NCBI GenBank assembly: GCA_963691815.1
Contig: OY829665.1
Coordinates: 23,351,906-23,415,905 of the forward strand
Origin: Echiichthys vipera
Lineage: Eukaryota; Chordata; Actinopteri; Perciformes; Trachinidae
Reading direction: 5' to 3'
Length of the DNA: 64,000 nt
Shown: positions 40,815-54,365 of the stretch, piece after piece
Position numbering within the stretch: position 1 is the stretch's first letter
How the letters are laid out: the number at the start of each line of letters is the position of its first letter
The notes under the pieces: generated by a model
What the model saw: the letters and a program-made list of their open reading frames with translations, nothing else
What the model was told of the DNA's origin: nothing
The model's database searches: none
Made by a program: the position numbers and the translations under genes

Positions 40815-41806
40815 CAGTACTTTGAATTGGGCATAACAATGGCTGCTGCGTAGGATGTTATGCCACAACTCAATTGGTGTTCCTCTCCACAGAAATCTTT
40901 AGCAAAAGGCATAAGACTTGTGCATTATGAAGAGAGAGCAGATTAAGTACAGCCCTCTTGGCAGGAACAGCAGAAAAACTTAATCTTCCCAGTCAGAACC
41001 CTCAAAGTTGACCTCACTGCGTTTTATGTGTTCCAATTCCGAGGCCACGCCCATTCCCCTAGCCCTGTACACATGATCAAAAAGTATTCCCTCTCTATGC
41101 ATTTTTTTTTCTGCTGATCAAAGAGGAAAATCTCATTGCATTTTTTGGAGTCTTCATCTTGCTGTTTACTTAGCACTCCAATTGTCCCCAACTTGAATTG
41201 GGCATGACAATTGCTGCTGTTGAGCATCCCCACCCAAGCACTCCATGGTAGGGCAATAAAGTTTCTTTATCAAGAGTTTTTTGCTTTATACAAATGCATG
41301 AGGCTCAGCCTGATGGCAAAGCCTGCCAAAAATAGGTTCAACTCATTGGTGTTCCTCTCCACGGAAATCTTTAGTAAAAGGCGAACGATTTGTTCGCTAT
41401 GAAGAGAAACCAGAGTAAGTACAGGCCTCTTTGCGAGCGCAGCCAAAGATGTTAGTCGCCCCATTCAAAACCCTCACGGTGGGCCTCACTGTGTGCAACG
41501 TTCAAAATTGGAGGTCGCACCCATTCCCTGCCCACATTATAACAGGGGCAATATTGCCTCTTTTTTAAAAAACTGATTTAAGGTGCATGTCTTGCTCCTT
41601 TTTTTGGGCAGGCTTAATCTTGCTGTTTATTCGGCGTGCACTTTTGACCTACTTGTCATGGCTTATAGTATGCCCAGGGATTTGAGATCTGGAGGGCAAC
41701 AAGCTTTTACTAGTGAGAATTCAACAAAGAACGTTATGCCACAACTAGAGGCTCTTAATGCACTCTTTTCACGTAGCCACTTGATTTTCCACAAGGTAGA
41801 AAGAGA

Positions 41807-41992
41807 GCGCACCATTCCCGGCAACACTGCAATACCAGGTCGATGCGTGGAGTGAAAGGAGCAAGCTCCTTTTTCAACTCCAGATGCTAAAAATCCATTT
41901 AATATGTGGTCCCCTGATAGAGGACATATCAGATATTAAACTGATAAGAACAGATACTACACTTGATCTTAGCCAAAAGGCCGAGAAGCGAT
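41807..41992 (-). ncRNA. RNU2: U2 spliceosomal snRNA (array consensus)
   Basis: Same as 39,334-39,519, 2,473 bp away; variant TAGTAAG PSE. Confidence 0.97.
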
Positions 41993-43042
41993 GACACCAA
42001 TGGTTTGGGGCCAGCGGCGACTTCCTGGCACAGTTCTTACTAGTCACGGTCCAGTACTTTGAATTGGGCATAACAACGGCTGCTGCATAGAATGTTATGC
42101 CACAACTCAATTGGTGTTCCTCTCCACAGAAATCTTTAGCAAAAGGCATAAGACTTGTGCATTATGAAGTGAGAGAAGATTAAGTACAGCCCTCTTGGCT
42201 GGAACAGCAGAAAAACTTAATCTTCCCAGTCAGAACCCTCAAAGTTGACCTCACTGTGTTTTATGTGTTCCAATTCCGAGGCCACGCCCATTCCCCTAGC
42301 CCTGTCCACATGATCAAAAAGTATTCCCTCTCTATGCATTTTTTTTTCTGCTGATCGAAAATGAAAATCTCATTGCATTTTTTGGAGTCTTCATCTTGCT
42401 GTTTACTCAGCGCTCCAATTGTCCCCAACTTGAATTGGGCATAACAATTGCTGCTGTTGAGCATCCCCACCCAAGCACTCCATGGTAGGGCAATAAAGTT
42501 TCTTTATCAAGAGTTTATTGCTTTATACAAATGCATGAGGCTCAGCCAGATGGCAAAGCCTGCCAAAAATAGGTTCAACTCATTGGTGTTCCTCTCCACG
42601 GAAATCTTTAGTAAAAGGCGAAAGATTTGTTCGCTATGAAGAGAAACCAGAGTAAGTACAGGCCTCTTTGCCAGCGCAGCCAAAGATGTTAGTCGCCCCA
42701 TTCAAAACCCTCACGGTGGGCCTCACTGTGTGCAACGTTCAAAATTGGAGGTCGCACCCAACCTTGCCCACATTATAACAGGGGCAATATTGCCTCTTTT
42801 TTAAAAAACTGATTTAAGGTGCATGTCTTGCTCCTTTTTTTGGGCAGGCTTAATCTTGCTGTTTATTCGGCGTGCACTTTTGACCTACTTGTCATGGCTT
42901 ATAGAAAGCGCAGGGATTTGAGATCTGGAGGGCAACAAGCTTTTACTAGTGAGAATTCAACAAAGAACGTTATGCCACAACTAAAGGCTCTTAATGCACT
43001 CTTTTCACGTAGCCACTTGATTTTCCACAAGGTAGAAAGAGA

Positions 43043-43228
43043 GCGCACCATTCCCGGCAACACTGCAATACAAGGTAGATGCGTGGAGTGAAAGGAGCAA
43101 GCTCCTTTTTCAACTCCAGATGCTAAAAATCCATTTAATATGTGGTCCCCTGATAGAGGACATATCAGATATTAAACTGATAAGAACAGATACTACACTT
43201 GATCTTAGCCAAAAGGCCGAGAAGCGAT
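43043..43228 (-). ncRNA. RNU2: U2 snRNA, stem IV variant
   Basis: nt 157 U and nt 152 U with the altered PSE core; second copy of the 2,473-bp dimer. Confidence 0.94.
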
Positions 43229-43724
43229 GACATCAATGGTTTGGGGCCAGCGGCGACTTCCTGGCACAGTTCTTACTTGTCACGTTCCAGTACTTTGAAT
43301 TGGGCATAACAATGGCTGCTGCGTAGGATGTTATGCCACAACTCAATTGGTGTTCCTCTCCACAGAAATCTTTAGCAAAAGGCATAAGACTTGTGCATTA
43401 TGAAGAGAGAGCAGATTAAGTACAGCCCTCTTGGCAGGAACAGCAGAAAAACTTAATCTTCCCAGTCAGAACCCTCAAAGTTGACCTCACTGCGTTTTAT
43501 GTGTTCCAATTCCGAGGCCACGCCCATTCCCCTAGCCCTGTACACATGATCAAAAAGTATTCCCTCTCTATGCATTTTTTTTTCTGCTGATCAAAGAGGA
43601 AAATCTCATTGCATTTTTTGGAGTCTTCATCTTGCTGTTTACTTAGCACTCCAATTGTCCCCAACTTGAATTGGGCATGACAATTGCTGCTGTTGAGCAT
43701 CCCCACCCAAGCACTCCATGGTAG

Positions 43725-45503
43725 GGCAATAAAGTTTCTTTATCAAGAGTTTTTTGCTTTATACAAATGCATGAGGCTCAGCCAGATGGCAAAGCCTGCC
43801 AAAAATAGGTTCAACTCATTGGTGTTCCTCTCCACGGAAATCTTTAGTAAAAGGCGAAAGATTTGTTCGCTATGAAGAGAAACCAGAGTAAGTACAGGCC
43901 TCTTTGCGAGCGCAGCCAAAGATGTTAGTCGCCCCATTCAAAACCCTCACGGTGGGCCTCACTTTGTGTGCAACGTTCAAAATTGGAGGTCGCACCCATT
44001 CCCTGCCCACATTATAACATGGGCAATATTGCCTCTTTTTTTAAAAACTGATTTAAGGTGCATGTCTTGCTCCTTTTTTTGGGCAGGCTTAATCTTGCTG
44101 TTTATTAGGCGTGCACTTTGGACCTACTTGTCATGGCTTGTAGTATGCCCAGGGATTTGAGATCTGGAGGGCAACAAGCTTTTACTAGTGAGGAATCAAC
44201 AAAGAACGTTATGCCACAACTAAAGGCTCTTAATGCACTCTTTTTGCATAGCCACTTGATTTTCCACAAGGTAGAAAGAGAGCGCACCATTCCCGGCTAC
44301 ACTGCAATACCAGGTCGATGCGTGGAGTGAAAGGAGCAAGCTCCTTTTTCAACTCCAGATGCTAAAAATCCATTTAATATGTGGTCCCCTGATAGAGGAC
44401 ATATCAGATATTAAACTGATAAGAACAGATACTACACTTGATCTTAGCCAAAAGGCCGAGAAGCGATGACACCAATGGTTTGGGGCCAGCGGCGACTTCC
44501 TGGCACAGTTCTTACTTGTCACGGTCCAGTACTTTGAATTGGGCATAACAACGGCTGCTGCATAGAATGTTATGCCACAACTCAATTGGTGTTCCTCTCC
44601 ACAGAAATCTTTAGCAAAAGGCATAAGACTTGTGCATTATGAAGTGAGAGCAGATTAAGTACAGCCCTCTTGGCTGGAACAGCAGAAAAACTTAATCTTC
44701 CCAGTCAGAACCCTCAAAGTTGACCTCACTGTGTTTTATGTGTTCCAATTCCGAGGCCACGCCCATTCCCCTAGCCCTGTCCACATGATCAAAAAGTATT
44801 CCCTCTCTATGCATTTCTTTTTCTGCTGATCGAAAATGAAAATCTCATGGCATTTTTTGGAGTCTTCATCTTGCTGTTTACTCAGCGCTCCAATTGTCCC
44901 CAACTTGAATTGGACATAACAATTGCTGCTGTTGAGCATCCCCACCCAAGCACTCCATGGTAGGGCAATAAATTTTCTTTATCAAGAGTTTTTTGCTTTA
45001 TACAAATGCATGAGGCTCAGCCAGATGGCAAAGCCTGCCAAAAATAGGTTCAACTCATTGGTGTTCCTCTCCACGGAAATCTTTAGTAAAAGGCGAAAGA
45101 TTTGTTCGCTATGAAGAGAAACCAGAGTAAGTACAGGCCTGTTTGCGAGCGCAGCCAAAGATGTTAGTCGCCCCATTCAAAACCCTCACGGTGGGCCTCA
45201 CTGTGTGCAACGTTCAAAATTGGAGGTCGCACCCATTCCCTGCCCACATTATAACAGGGGCAATATTGCCTCTTTTTTAAAAAACTGATTTAAGGTGCAT
45301 GTCTTGCTCCTTTTTTTGGGCAGGCTTAATCTTGCTGTTTATTCGGCGTGCACTTTTGACCTACTTGTCATGGCTTATAGTATGCCGCGGGAATTTGAGA
45401 TCTGGAGGGCAACAAGCTTTTACTAGTGAGGAATCAACAAAGAACGTTATGCCACAACTAAAGGCTCTTAATGCACTCTTTTTACGTAGCCACTTGATTT
45501 TCC
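43725..45503. repeat. displaced duplication, right copy (offset 7,421 bp)
   Basis: Counterpart of 36,304-38,082. Private changes since duplication include TTTTTGCATAGCC near 44,245 and AATAAATTTTC near 44,970. Confidence 0.85.
44282..44467 (-). ncRNA. RNU2: U2 spliceosomal snRNA
   Basis: Consensus except nt 170 A. The 3' flank has GCATAGCC for ACGTAGCC (on +), outside the 3'-box-like motif. Confidence 0.97.
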
Positions 45504-45519
45504 ACAAGGTAGAAAGAGA

Positions 45520-45705
45520 GCGCACCATTCCCGGCTACACTGCAATACCAGGTCGATGCGTGGAGTGAAAGGAGCAAGCTCCTTTTTCAACTCCAGATGC
45601 TAAAAATCCATTTAATATGTGGTCCCCTGATAGAGGACATATCAGATATTAAACTGATAAGAACAGATACTACACTTGATCTTAGCCAAAAGGCCGAGAA
45701 GCGAT
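45520..45705 (-). ncRNA. RNU2: U2 spliceosomal snRNA
   Basis: Consensus except nt 170 A. Standard PSE. Confidence 0.97.
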
Positions 45706-46756
45706 GACACCAATGGTTTGGGGCCAGCGGCGACTTCCTGGCACAGTTCTTACTTGTCACGGTCCAGTACTTTGAATTGGGCATAACAACGGCTGCTGCA
45801 TAGAATGTTATGCCACAACTCAATTGGTGTTCCTCTCCACAGAAATCTTTAGCAAAAGGCATAAGACTTGTGCATTATGAAGTGAGAGCAGATTAAGTAC
45901 AGCCCTCTTGGCTGGAACAGCAGAAAAACTTAATCTTCCCAGTCAGAACCCTCAAAGTTGACCTCACTGTGTTTTATGTGTTCCAATTCCGAGGCCACGC
46001 CCATTCCCCTAGCCCTGTCCACATGATCAAAAAGTATTCCCTCTCTATGCATTTCTTTTTCTGCTGATCGAAAATGAAAATCTCATTGCATTTTTTGGAG
46101 TCTTCATCTTGCTGTTTACTCAGCGCTCCAATTGTCCCCAACTTGAATTGGGCATAACAATTGCTGCTGTTGAGCATCCCCACCCAAGCATTCCATGGTA
46201 GGGCAATAAAGTTTCTTTATCAAGAGTTTTTTGCTTTATACAAATGCATGAGGCTCAGCCAGATGGCAAAGCCTGCCAAAAATAGGTTCAACTCATTGGT
46301 GTTCCTCTCCACGGAAATCTTTAGTAAAAGGCGAAAGATTTGTTCGCTATGAAGAGAAACCAGAGTAAGTACAGGCCTCTTTGCGAGCGCAGCCAAAGAT
46401 CTTAGTCGCCCCATTCAAAACCCTCACGGTGGGCCTCACTGTGTGCAACGTTCAAAATTGGAGGTCGCACCCATTCCCTGCCCACATTATAACAGGGGCA
46501 ATATTGCCTCTTTTTTAAAAAACTGATTTAAGGTGCATGTCTTGCTCCTTTTTTTGGGCAGGCTTAATCTTGCTGTTTATTCGGCGTGCACTTTTGACCT
46601 ACTTGTCATGGCTTATAGTATGCCCAGGGATTTGAGATCTGGAGTGAAACAAGCTTTTACTAGTGAGAATTCAACAAAGAACGTTATGCCACAACTAGAG
46701 GCTCTTAATGCACTCTTTTCACGTAGCCACTTGATTTTCCACAAGGTAGAAAGAGA

Positions 46757-46942
46757 GCGCACCATTCCCGGCAACACTGCAATACCAGGTCGATGCGTGG
46801 AGTGAAAGGAGCAAGCTCCTTTTTCAACTCCACATGCTAAAAATCCATTTAATATGTGGTCCCCTGATAGAGGACATATCAGATATTAAACTGATAAGAA
46901 CAGATACTACACTTGATCTTAGCCAAAAGGCCGAGAAGCGAT
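46757..46942 (-). ncRNA. RNU2: U2 spliceosomal snRNA
   Basis: One change from consensus: nt 110 C to G, just 3' of the Sm site. TAGTAAG PSE variant. Confidence 0.96.
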
Positions 46943-47992
46943 GACACCAATGGTTTGGGGCCAGCGGCGACTTCCTGGCACAGTTCTTACTAGTCACGGT
47001 CCAGTACTTTGAATTGGGCATAACAACGGCTGCTGCATAGAATGTTATGCCACAACTCAATTGGTGTTCCTCTCCACAGAAATCTTTAGCAAAAGGCATA
47101 AGACTTGTGCATTATGAAGTGAGAGAAGATTAAGTACAGCCCTCTTGGCTGGAACAGCAGAAAAACTTAATCTTCCCAGTCAGAACCCTCAAAGTTGACC
47201 TCACTGTGTTTTATGTGTTCCAATTCCGAGGCCACGCCCATTCCCCTAGCCCTGTCCACATGATCAAAAAGTATTCCCTCTCTATGCATTTTTTTTTCTG
47301 CTGATCGAAAATGAAAATCTCATTGCATTTTTTGGAGTCTTCATCTCGCTGTTTACTCAGCGCTCCAATTGTCCCCAACTTGAATTGGGCATAACAATTG
47401 CTGCTGTTGAGCATCCCCACCCAAGCACTCCATGGTAGGGCAATAAAGTTTCTTTATCAAGAGTTTATTGCTTTATACAAATGCATGAGGCTCAGCCAGA
47501 TGGCAAAGCCTGCCAAAAATAGGTTCAACTCATTGGTGTTCCTCTCCACGGAAATCTTTAGTAAAAGGCGAAAGATTTGTTCGCTATGAAGAGAAACCAG
47601 AGTAAGTACAGGCCTCTTTGCGAGCGCAGCCAAAGATGTTAGTCGCCCCATTCAAAACCCTCACGGTGGGCCTCACTGTGTGCAACGTTCAAAATTGGAG
47701 GTCGCACCCAACCTTGCCCACATTATAACAGGGGCAATATTGCCTCTTTTTTAAAAAACTGATTTAAGGTGCATGTCTTGCTCCTTTTTTTGGGCAGGCT
47801 TAATCTTGCTGTTTATTCGGCGTGCACTTTTGACCTACTTGTCATGGCTTATAGAAAGCGCAGGGATTTGAGATCTGGAGGGCAACAAGCTTTTACTAGT
47901 GAGAATTCAACAAAGAACGTTATGCCACAACTAAAGGCTCTTAATGCACTCTTTTCACGTAGCCACTTGATTTTCCACAAGGTAGAAAGAGA

Positions 47993-48178
47993 GCGCACCA
48001 TTCCCGGCAACACTGCAATACAAGGTAGATGCGTGGAGTGAAAGGAGCAAGCTCCTTTTTCAACTCCAGATGCTAAAAATCCATTTAATATGTGGTCCCC
48101 TGATAGAGGACATATCAGATATTAAACTGATAAGAACAGATACTACACTTGATCTTAGCCAAAAGGCCGAGAAGCGAT
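47993..48178 (-). ncRNA. RNU2: U2 snRNA, stem IV variant
   Basis: nt 157 U and nt 152 U with the altered PSE core, as at 40,570 and 43,043. Confidence 0.94.
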
Positions 48179-49231
48179 GACATCAATGGTTTGGGGCCAG
48201 CGGCGACTTCCTGGCACAGTTCTTACTTGTCACGTTCCAGTACTTTGAATTGGGCATAACAATGGCTGCTGCGTAGGATGTTATGCCACAACTCAATTGG
48301 TGTTCCTCTCCACAGAAATCTTTAGCAAAAGGCATAAGACTTGTGCATTATGAAGAGAGAGCAGATTAAGTACAGCCCTCTTGGCAGGAACAGCAGAAAA
48401 ACTTAATCTTCCCAGTCAGAACCCTCAAAGTTGACCTCACTGTGTTTTATGTGTTCCAATTCCGAGGCCACGCCCATTCCCCTAGCCCTGTACACATGAT
48501 CAAAAAGTATTCCCTCTCTATGCATTTTTTTTTCTGCTGATCAAAGAGGAAAATCTCATTGCATTTTTTGGAGTCTTCATCTTGCTGTTTACTTAGCGCT
48601 CCAATTGTCCCCAACTTGAATTGGGCATGACAATTGCTGCTGTTGAGCATCCCCACCCAAGCACTCCATGGTAAGGCAATAAAGTTTCTTTATCAAGAGT
48701 TTTTTGCTTTATACAAATGCATGAGGCTCAGCCAGATGGCAAAGCCTGCCAAAAATAGGTTCAACTCATTGGTGTTCCTCTCCACAGAAATCTTTAGTAA
48801 AAGGCGAAAGATTTGTTCGCTATGAAGAGAAACCAGAGTAAGTACAGGCCTCTTTGCGAGTGCAGCCAAAGATGTTAGTCGCCCCATTCAAAACCCTCAC
48901 GGTGGGCCTCACTTTGTGTGCAACGTTCAAAATTGGAGGTCGCACCCATTCCCTGCCCACATTATAACATGGGCAATATTGCCTCTTTTTTTAAAAACTG
49001 ATTTAAGGTGCATGTCTTGCTCCTTTTTTTGGGCAGGCTTAATCTTGCTGTTTATTAGGCGTGCACTTTGGACCTACTTGTCATGGCTTGTAGTATGCCC
49101 AGGGATTTGAGATCTGGAGGGCAACAAGCTTTTACTAGTGAGGAATCAACAAAGAACGTTATGCCACAACTAAAGGCCCTTAATGCACTCTTTTTACGTA
49201 GCCACTTGATTTTCCACAAGGTAGAAAGAGA

Positions 49232-49417
49232 GCGCACCATTCCCGGCAACAGTGCAATACCAGGTCGATGCGTGGAGTGAAAGGAGCAAGCTCCTTTTTC
49301 AACTCCAGATGCTAAAAATCCATTTAATATGTGGTCCCCTGATAGAGGACATATCAGATATTAAACTGATAAGAACAGATACTACACTTGATCTTAGCCA
49401 AAAGTCCGAGAAGCGTA
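49232..49417 (-). pseudogene. U2 snRNA copy with damaged 5' end
   Basis: The start reads ATACGCTTCTCGGAC rather than ATCGCTTCTCGGCC. A small deletion and substitution at the first bases also removes part of the adjacent flank (GCGTATATCAATGG versus GCGATGACATCAATGG on +). C13 is A, and nt 166 is G to C. The 5' end is where U2 pairs with U6 and in stem I, so this copy is likely nonfunctional. The end coordinate is approximate. Confidence 0.85.
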
Positions 49418-50466
49418 TATCAATGGTTTGGGGCCAGCGACGACTTCCTGGCACAGTTCTTACTTGTCACGGTCCAGTACTTTGAATTGGGCATAACAAC
49501 GGCTGCTGCATAGAATGTTATGCCACAACTCAATTGGTGTTCCTCTCCACAGAAATCTTTAGCAAAAGGCATAAGACTCGTGCATTATGAAGTGAGAGCA
49601 GATTAAGTACAGCCCTCTTGGCTGGAACAGCAGAAAAACTTAATCTTCCCAGTCAGAACCCTCAAAGTTGACCTCACTGTGTTTTATGTGTTCCAATTCC
49701 GAGGCCACGCCCATTCCCCTAGCCCTGTCCACATGATCAAAAAGTATTCCCTCTCTATGCATTTTTTTTTCTGCTGATCGAAAATGAAAATCTCATTGCA
49801 TTTTTTGGAGTCTTCATCTTGCTGTTTACTCAGCGCTCCAATTGTCCCCAACTTGAATTGGGCATAACAATTGCTGCTGTTGAGCATCCCCACCCAAGCA
49901 CTCCATGGTAGGGCAATAAAGTTTCTTTATCAAGAGTTTTTTGCTTTATACAAATGCATGAGGCTCAGCCAGATGGCAAAGCCTGCCAAAAATAGGTTCA
50001 ACTCATTGGTGTTCCTCTCCACGGAAATCTTTAGTAAAAGGCGAAAGATTTGTTCGCTATGAAGAGAAACCACAGGAAGTACAGGCCTCTTTGCGAGCGC
50101 AGCCAAAGATGTTAGTCGCCCCATTCAAAACCCTCACGGTGGGCCTCACTGTGTGCAACGTTCAAAATTGGAGGTCGCACCCATTCCCTGCCCACATTAT
50201 AACAGGGGCAATATTGCCTCTTTTTTAAAAAACTGATTTAAGGTGCATGTCTTGCTCCTTTTTTTGGGCAGGCTTAATCTTGCTGTTTATTCGGCGTGCA
50301 CTTTTGACCTACTTGTCATGGCTTATAGTATGCCCAGGGATTTGAGATCTGGAGGGCAACAAGCTTTTACTAGTGAGAATTCAACAAAGAACGTTATGCC
50401 ACAACTAGAGGCTCTTAATGCACTCTTTTCACGTAGCCACTTGATTTTCCACAAGGTAGAAAGAGA

Positions 50467-50652
50467 GCGCACCATTCCCGGCAACACTGCAATACCAGGT
50501 CGATGTGTGGAGTGAAAGGAGCAAGCTCCTTTTTCAACTCCAGATGCTAAAAATCCATTTAATATGTGGTCCCCTGATAGAGGACATATCAGATATTAAA
50601 CTGATAAGAACAGATACTACACTTGATCTTAGCCAAAAGGCCGAGAAGCGAT
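50467..50652 (-). ncRNA. RNU2: U2 spliceosomal snRNA
   Basis: nt 147 G to A; otherwise consensus. The PSE has a private change (CCGTGACGAGTAAG). Confidence 0.96.
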
Positions 50653-51703
50653 GACACCAATGGTTTGGGGCCAGCGGCGACTTCCTGGCACAGTTCTTAC
50701 TCGTCACGGTCCAGTACTTTGAATTGGGCATAACAATGGCTGCTGAGTAGAATGTTGTGCCACAACTCAATTGGTGTTCCTCTCCACAGAAATCTTTAGC
50801 AAAAGGCATAAGACTTGTGCATTATGAAGAGAGAGCAGATTAAGTACAGCCCTCTTGGCAGGAACAGCAGAAAAACTTAATCTTCCCAGTCAGAACCCTC
50901 AAAGTTGACCTCACTGTGTTTTATGTATTCCAATTCCGAGGCCACGCCCATTCCCCTAGCCCTGTACACATGATCAAAAAGTATTCCCTCTCTATGCATT
51001 TTTTTTCTGCTGATCAAAAAGGAAAATCTCATTGCATTTTTTGGAGTCTTCATCTTGCTGTTTACTCAGCGCTCCAATTGTCCCCAACTTGAATTGGGCA
51101 TGACAATTGCTGCTGTTGAGCATCCCCACCCAAGCACTCCATGGTAAGGCAATAAAGTTTCTTTATCAAGAGTTTTTTGCTTTATACAAATGCATGAGGC
51201 TCAGCCAGATGGCAAAGCCTGCCAAAAATAGGTTCAACTCATTTGTGTTCCTCTCCACGGAAATCTTTAGTAAAAGGCGAAAGATTTGTTCGCTATGAAG
51301 AGAAACCAGAGTAAGTACAGGCCTCTTTGCGAGCGCAGCCAAAGATGTTAGTCGCCCCATTCAAAACCCTCACGGTGGGCCTCACTTTGTGTGCAACTTT
51401 CAAAATTGGAGGTCGCACCCATTCCCTGCCCACATTATAACAGGGGCAATATTGCCTCTTTTTTAAAAAAATGATTTAAGGTGCATGTCTTGCTCATTTT
51501 TTGGGCAGGCTTAATCTTGCTGTTTATTCGGCGTGCACTTTTGACCTACTTGTCATGGCTTATAGTATGCCCAGGGATTTGAGATCTGGAGGGCAACAAG
51601 CTTTTACTAGTGAGAATTCAACAAAGAACGTTATGCCACAACTAGAGGCTCTTAATGCACTCTTTTCACGTAGCCACTCGATTTTCCACAAGGTAGAAAG
51701 AGA

Positions 51704-51889
51704 GCGCACCATTCCCGGCAACACTGCAATACCAGGTCGATGCGTGGAGTGAAAGGAGCAAGCTCCTTTTTCAACTCCAGATGCTAAAAATCCATTTAAT
51801 ATGTGGTCCCCTGATAGAGGACATATCAGATATTAAACTGATAAGAACAGATACTACACTTGATCTTAGCCAAAAGGCCGAGAAGCGAT
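51704..51889 (-). ncRNA. RNU2: U2 spliceosomal snRNA (array consensus)
   Basis: RNA is consensus and the PSE is standard. Confidence 0.97.
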
Positions 51890-52940
51890 GACACCAATGG
51901 TTTGGGGCCAGCGGCGACTTCCTGGCACAGTTCTTACTTGTCACGGTCCAGTACTTTGAATTGGGCATAACAACGGCTGCTGCATAGAATGTTATGCCAC
52001 AACTCAATTGGTGTTCCTCTCCACAGAAATCTTTAGCAAAAGGCATAAGACTTGTGCATTATGAAGAGAGAGCAGATTAAGTACAGCCCTCTTGGCTGGA
52101 ACAGCAGAAAAACTTAATCTTCCCAGTCAGAACCCTCAAAGTTGACCTCACTGTGTTTTATGTGTTCCAATTCCGAGGCCACGCCCATTCCCCTAGCCCT
52201 GTCCACATGATCAAAAAGTATTCCCTCTCTATGCATTTCTTTTTCTGCTGATCGAAAATGAAAATCTCATTGCATTTTTTGGAGTCTTCATCTTGCTGTT
52301 TACTCAGCGCTCCAATTGTCCCCAACTTGAATTGGGCATAACAATTGCTGCTGTTGAGCATCCCCACCCAAGCACTCCATGGTAGGGCAATAAAGTTTCT
52401 TTATCAAGAGTTTTTTGCTTTATACAAATGCATGAGGCTCAGCCTGATGGCAAAGCCTGCCAAAAATAGGTTCAACTCATTGGTGTTCCTCTCCACGGAA
52501 ATCTTTAGTAAAAGGCGAAAGTTTTGTTCGCTATGAAGAGAAACCAGAGTAAGAACAGGCCTCTTTGCAAGCGCAGCCAAAGATGTTAGTCGCCCCATTC
52601 AAAACCCTCACGGTGGGCCTCACTGTGTGCAACGTTCAAAATTGGAGGTCGCACCCATTCCCTGCCCACATTATAACAGGGGCAATATTGCCTCTTTTTT
52701 TAAAAACTGATTTAAGGTGCATGTCTTGCTCCTTTTTTTGGGCAGGCTTAATCTTGCTGTTTATTAGGCGTGCACTTTGGACCTACTTGTCATGGCTTGT
52801 AGTATGCCCAGGGATTTGAGATCTGGAGGGCAACAAGCTTTTACTAGTGAGGAATCAACAAAGAACGTTATGCCACAACTAAAGGCTCTTAATGCACTCT
52901 TTTTACGTAGCCACTTAATTTTCCACAAGGTAGAAAGAGA

Positions 52941-53126
52941 GCGCACCATTCCCGGCTACACTGCAATACCAGGTCGATGCGTGGAGTGAAAGGAACAAGC
53001 TCCTTTTTCAACTCCAGATGCTAAAAATCCATTTAATATGTGGTCCCCTGATAGAGGACATACCAGATATTAAACTGATAAGAACAGATACTACACTTGA
53101 TCTTAGCCAAAAGGCCGAGAAGCGAT
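52941..53126 (-). ncRNA. RNU2: U2 spliceosomal snRNA, dimer type 1
   Basis: nt 170 A, nt 132 C to U (G-U wobble keeps stem III) and nt 64 A to G. PSE reads GGCCGTGAC instead of GACCGTGAC. Confidence 0.95.
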
Positions 53127-54179
53127 GACACCAATGGTTTGGGGCCAGCGGCGACTTCCTGGCACAGTTCTTACTTGTCACGGCCCAGTACTTTGAATTG
53201 GGCATAACAACGGCTGCTGCGTAGAATGTTATGCCACAACTCAATTGGTGTTCCTCTCCACAGAAATCTTTAGCAAAAGGCATAAGACTTGTGCATTATG
53301 AAGAGAGAGCAGATTAAGTACAGCCCTCTTGGCTGGAACAGCAGAAAAACTTAATCTTCCCAGTCAGAACCCTCAAAGTTGACCTCACTGTGTTTTATGT
53401 GTTCCAATTCCGAGGCCACGCCCATTCCCCTAGCCCTGTACACATGATCAAAAAGTATTCCCTCTCTATACATTTTTTTTTCTGCTGATCAAAAAGGAAA
53501 ATCTCATTGCATTTTTTGGAGTCTTCATCTTGCTGTTTACTCAGCGCTCCAATTGTCCCCAACTTGAATTGGGCATAACAATTGCTGCTGTTGAGCATCC
53601 CCACCCAAGCACTCCATGGTAGGGCAATAAAGTTTCTTTATCAAGAGTTTTTTGCTTTATACAAATGCATGCGGCTCAGCCAGATGGCAAAGCCTGCCAA
53701 AAATAGGTTCAACTAATTGGTGTTCCTCTCCACGGAAATCTTTAGTAAAAGGCGAAAGATTTGTTCGCTATGAAGAGAAACCAGAGTAAGTACAGGCCTC
53801 TTTGCGAGCGCAGCCAAAGATGGTAGTCGCCCCATTCAAAACCCTCACGGTGGGCCTCACTTTGTGTGCAACTTTCAAAATTGGAGGTCGCACCCATTCC
53901 CTGCCCACATTATAACAGGGGCAATATTGCCTCTTTTTTTAAAAACTGATTTAAGGTGCATGTCTTGCTCCTTTTTTTGGGCAGGCTTAATCTTGCTGTT
54001 TATTCGGCGTGCACTTTTGACCTACTTGTCATGGCTTATAGTATGCCCAGGGATTTGAGATCTGGAGGGCAACAAGCTTTTACTAGTGAGAATTCAACAA
54101 AGAACGTTATGCCACAACTAGAGGCTCTTAATGCACTCTTTTCACGTAGCCACTTGATTTTCCACAAGGTAGAAAGAGA

Positions 54180-54365
54180 GCGCACCATTCCCGGCAACAC
54201 TGCAATACCAGGTCGATGCGTGGAGTGAAAGGAGCAAGCTCCTTTTTCAACTCCAGATGCTAAAAATCCATTTAATATGTGGTCCCCTGATAGAGGACAT
54301 ATCAGATATTAAACTGATAAGAACAGATACTACACTTGATCTTAGCCAAAAGGCCGAGGAGCGAT
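54180..54365 (-). ncRNA. RNU2: U2 snRNA, dimer type 2, U7C variant
   Basis: U7 to C in the 5' region that pairs with the U6 3' end (helix II); the rest is consensus. Standard PSE. The 5' flank reads GACACCAACGG on +. Confidence 0.95.

Larger units (their letters stand above)
38770..43715. repeat. two-unit higher-order repeat, 2,473-bp period, two copies
   Basis: Copies at about 38,770-41,242 and 41,243-43,715 share GCCTGATGG, AACGATTTG, CACCCAACCTTGCCC and the U2 variants at 40,570/43,043. A related, more diverged third copy lies at about 46,400-48,590. Confidence 0.87.
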
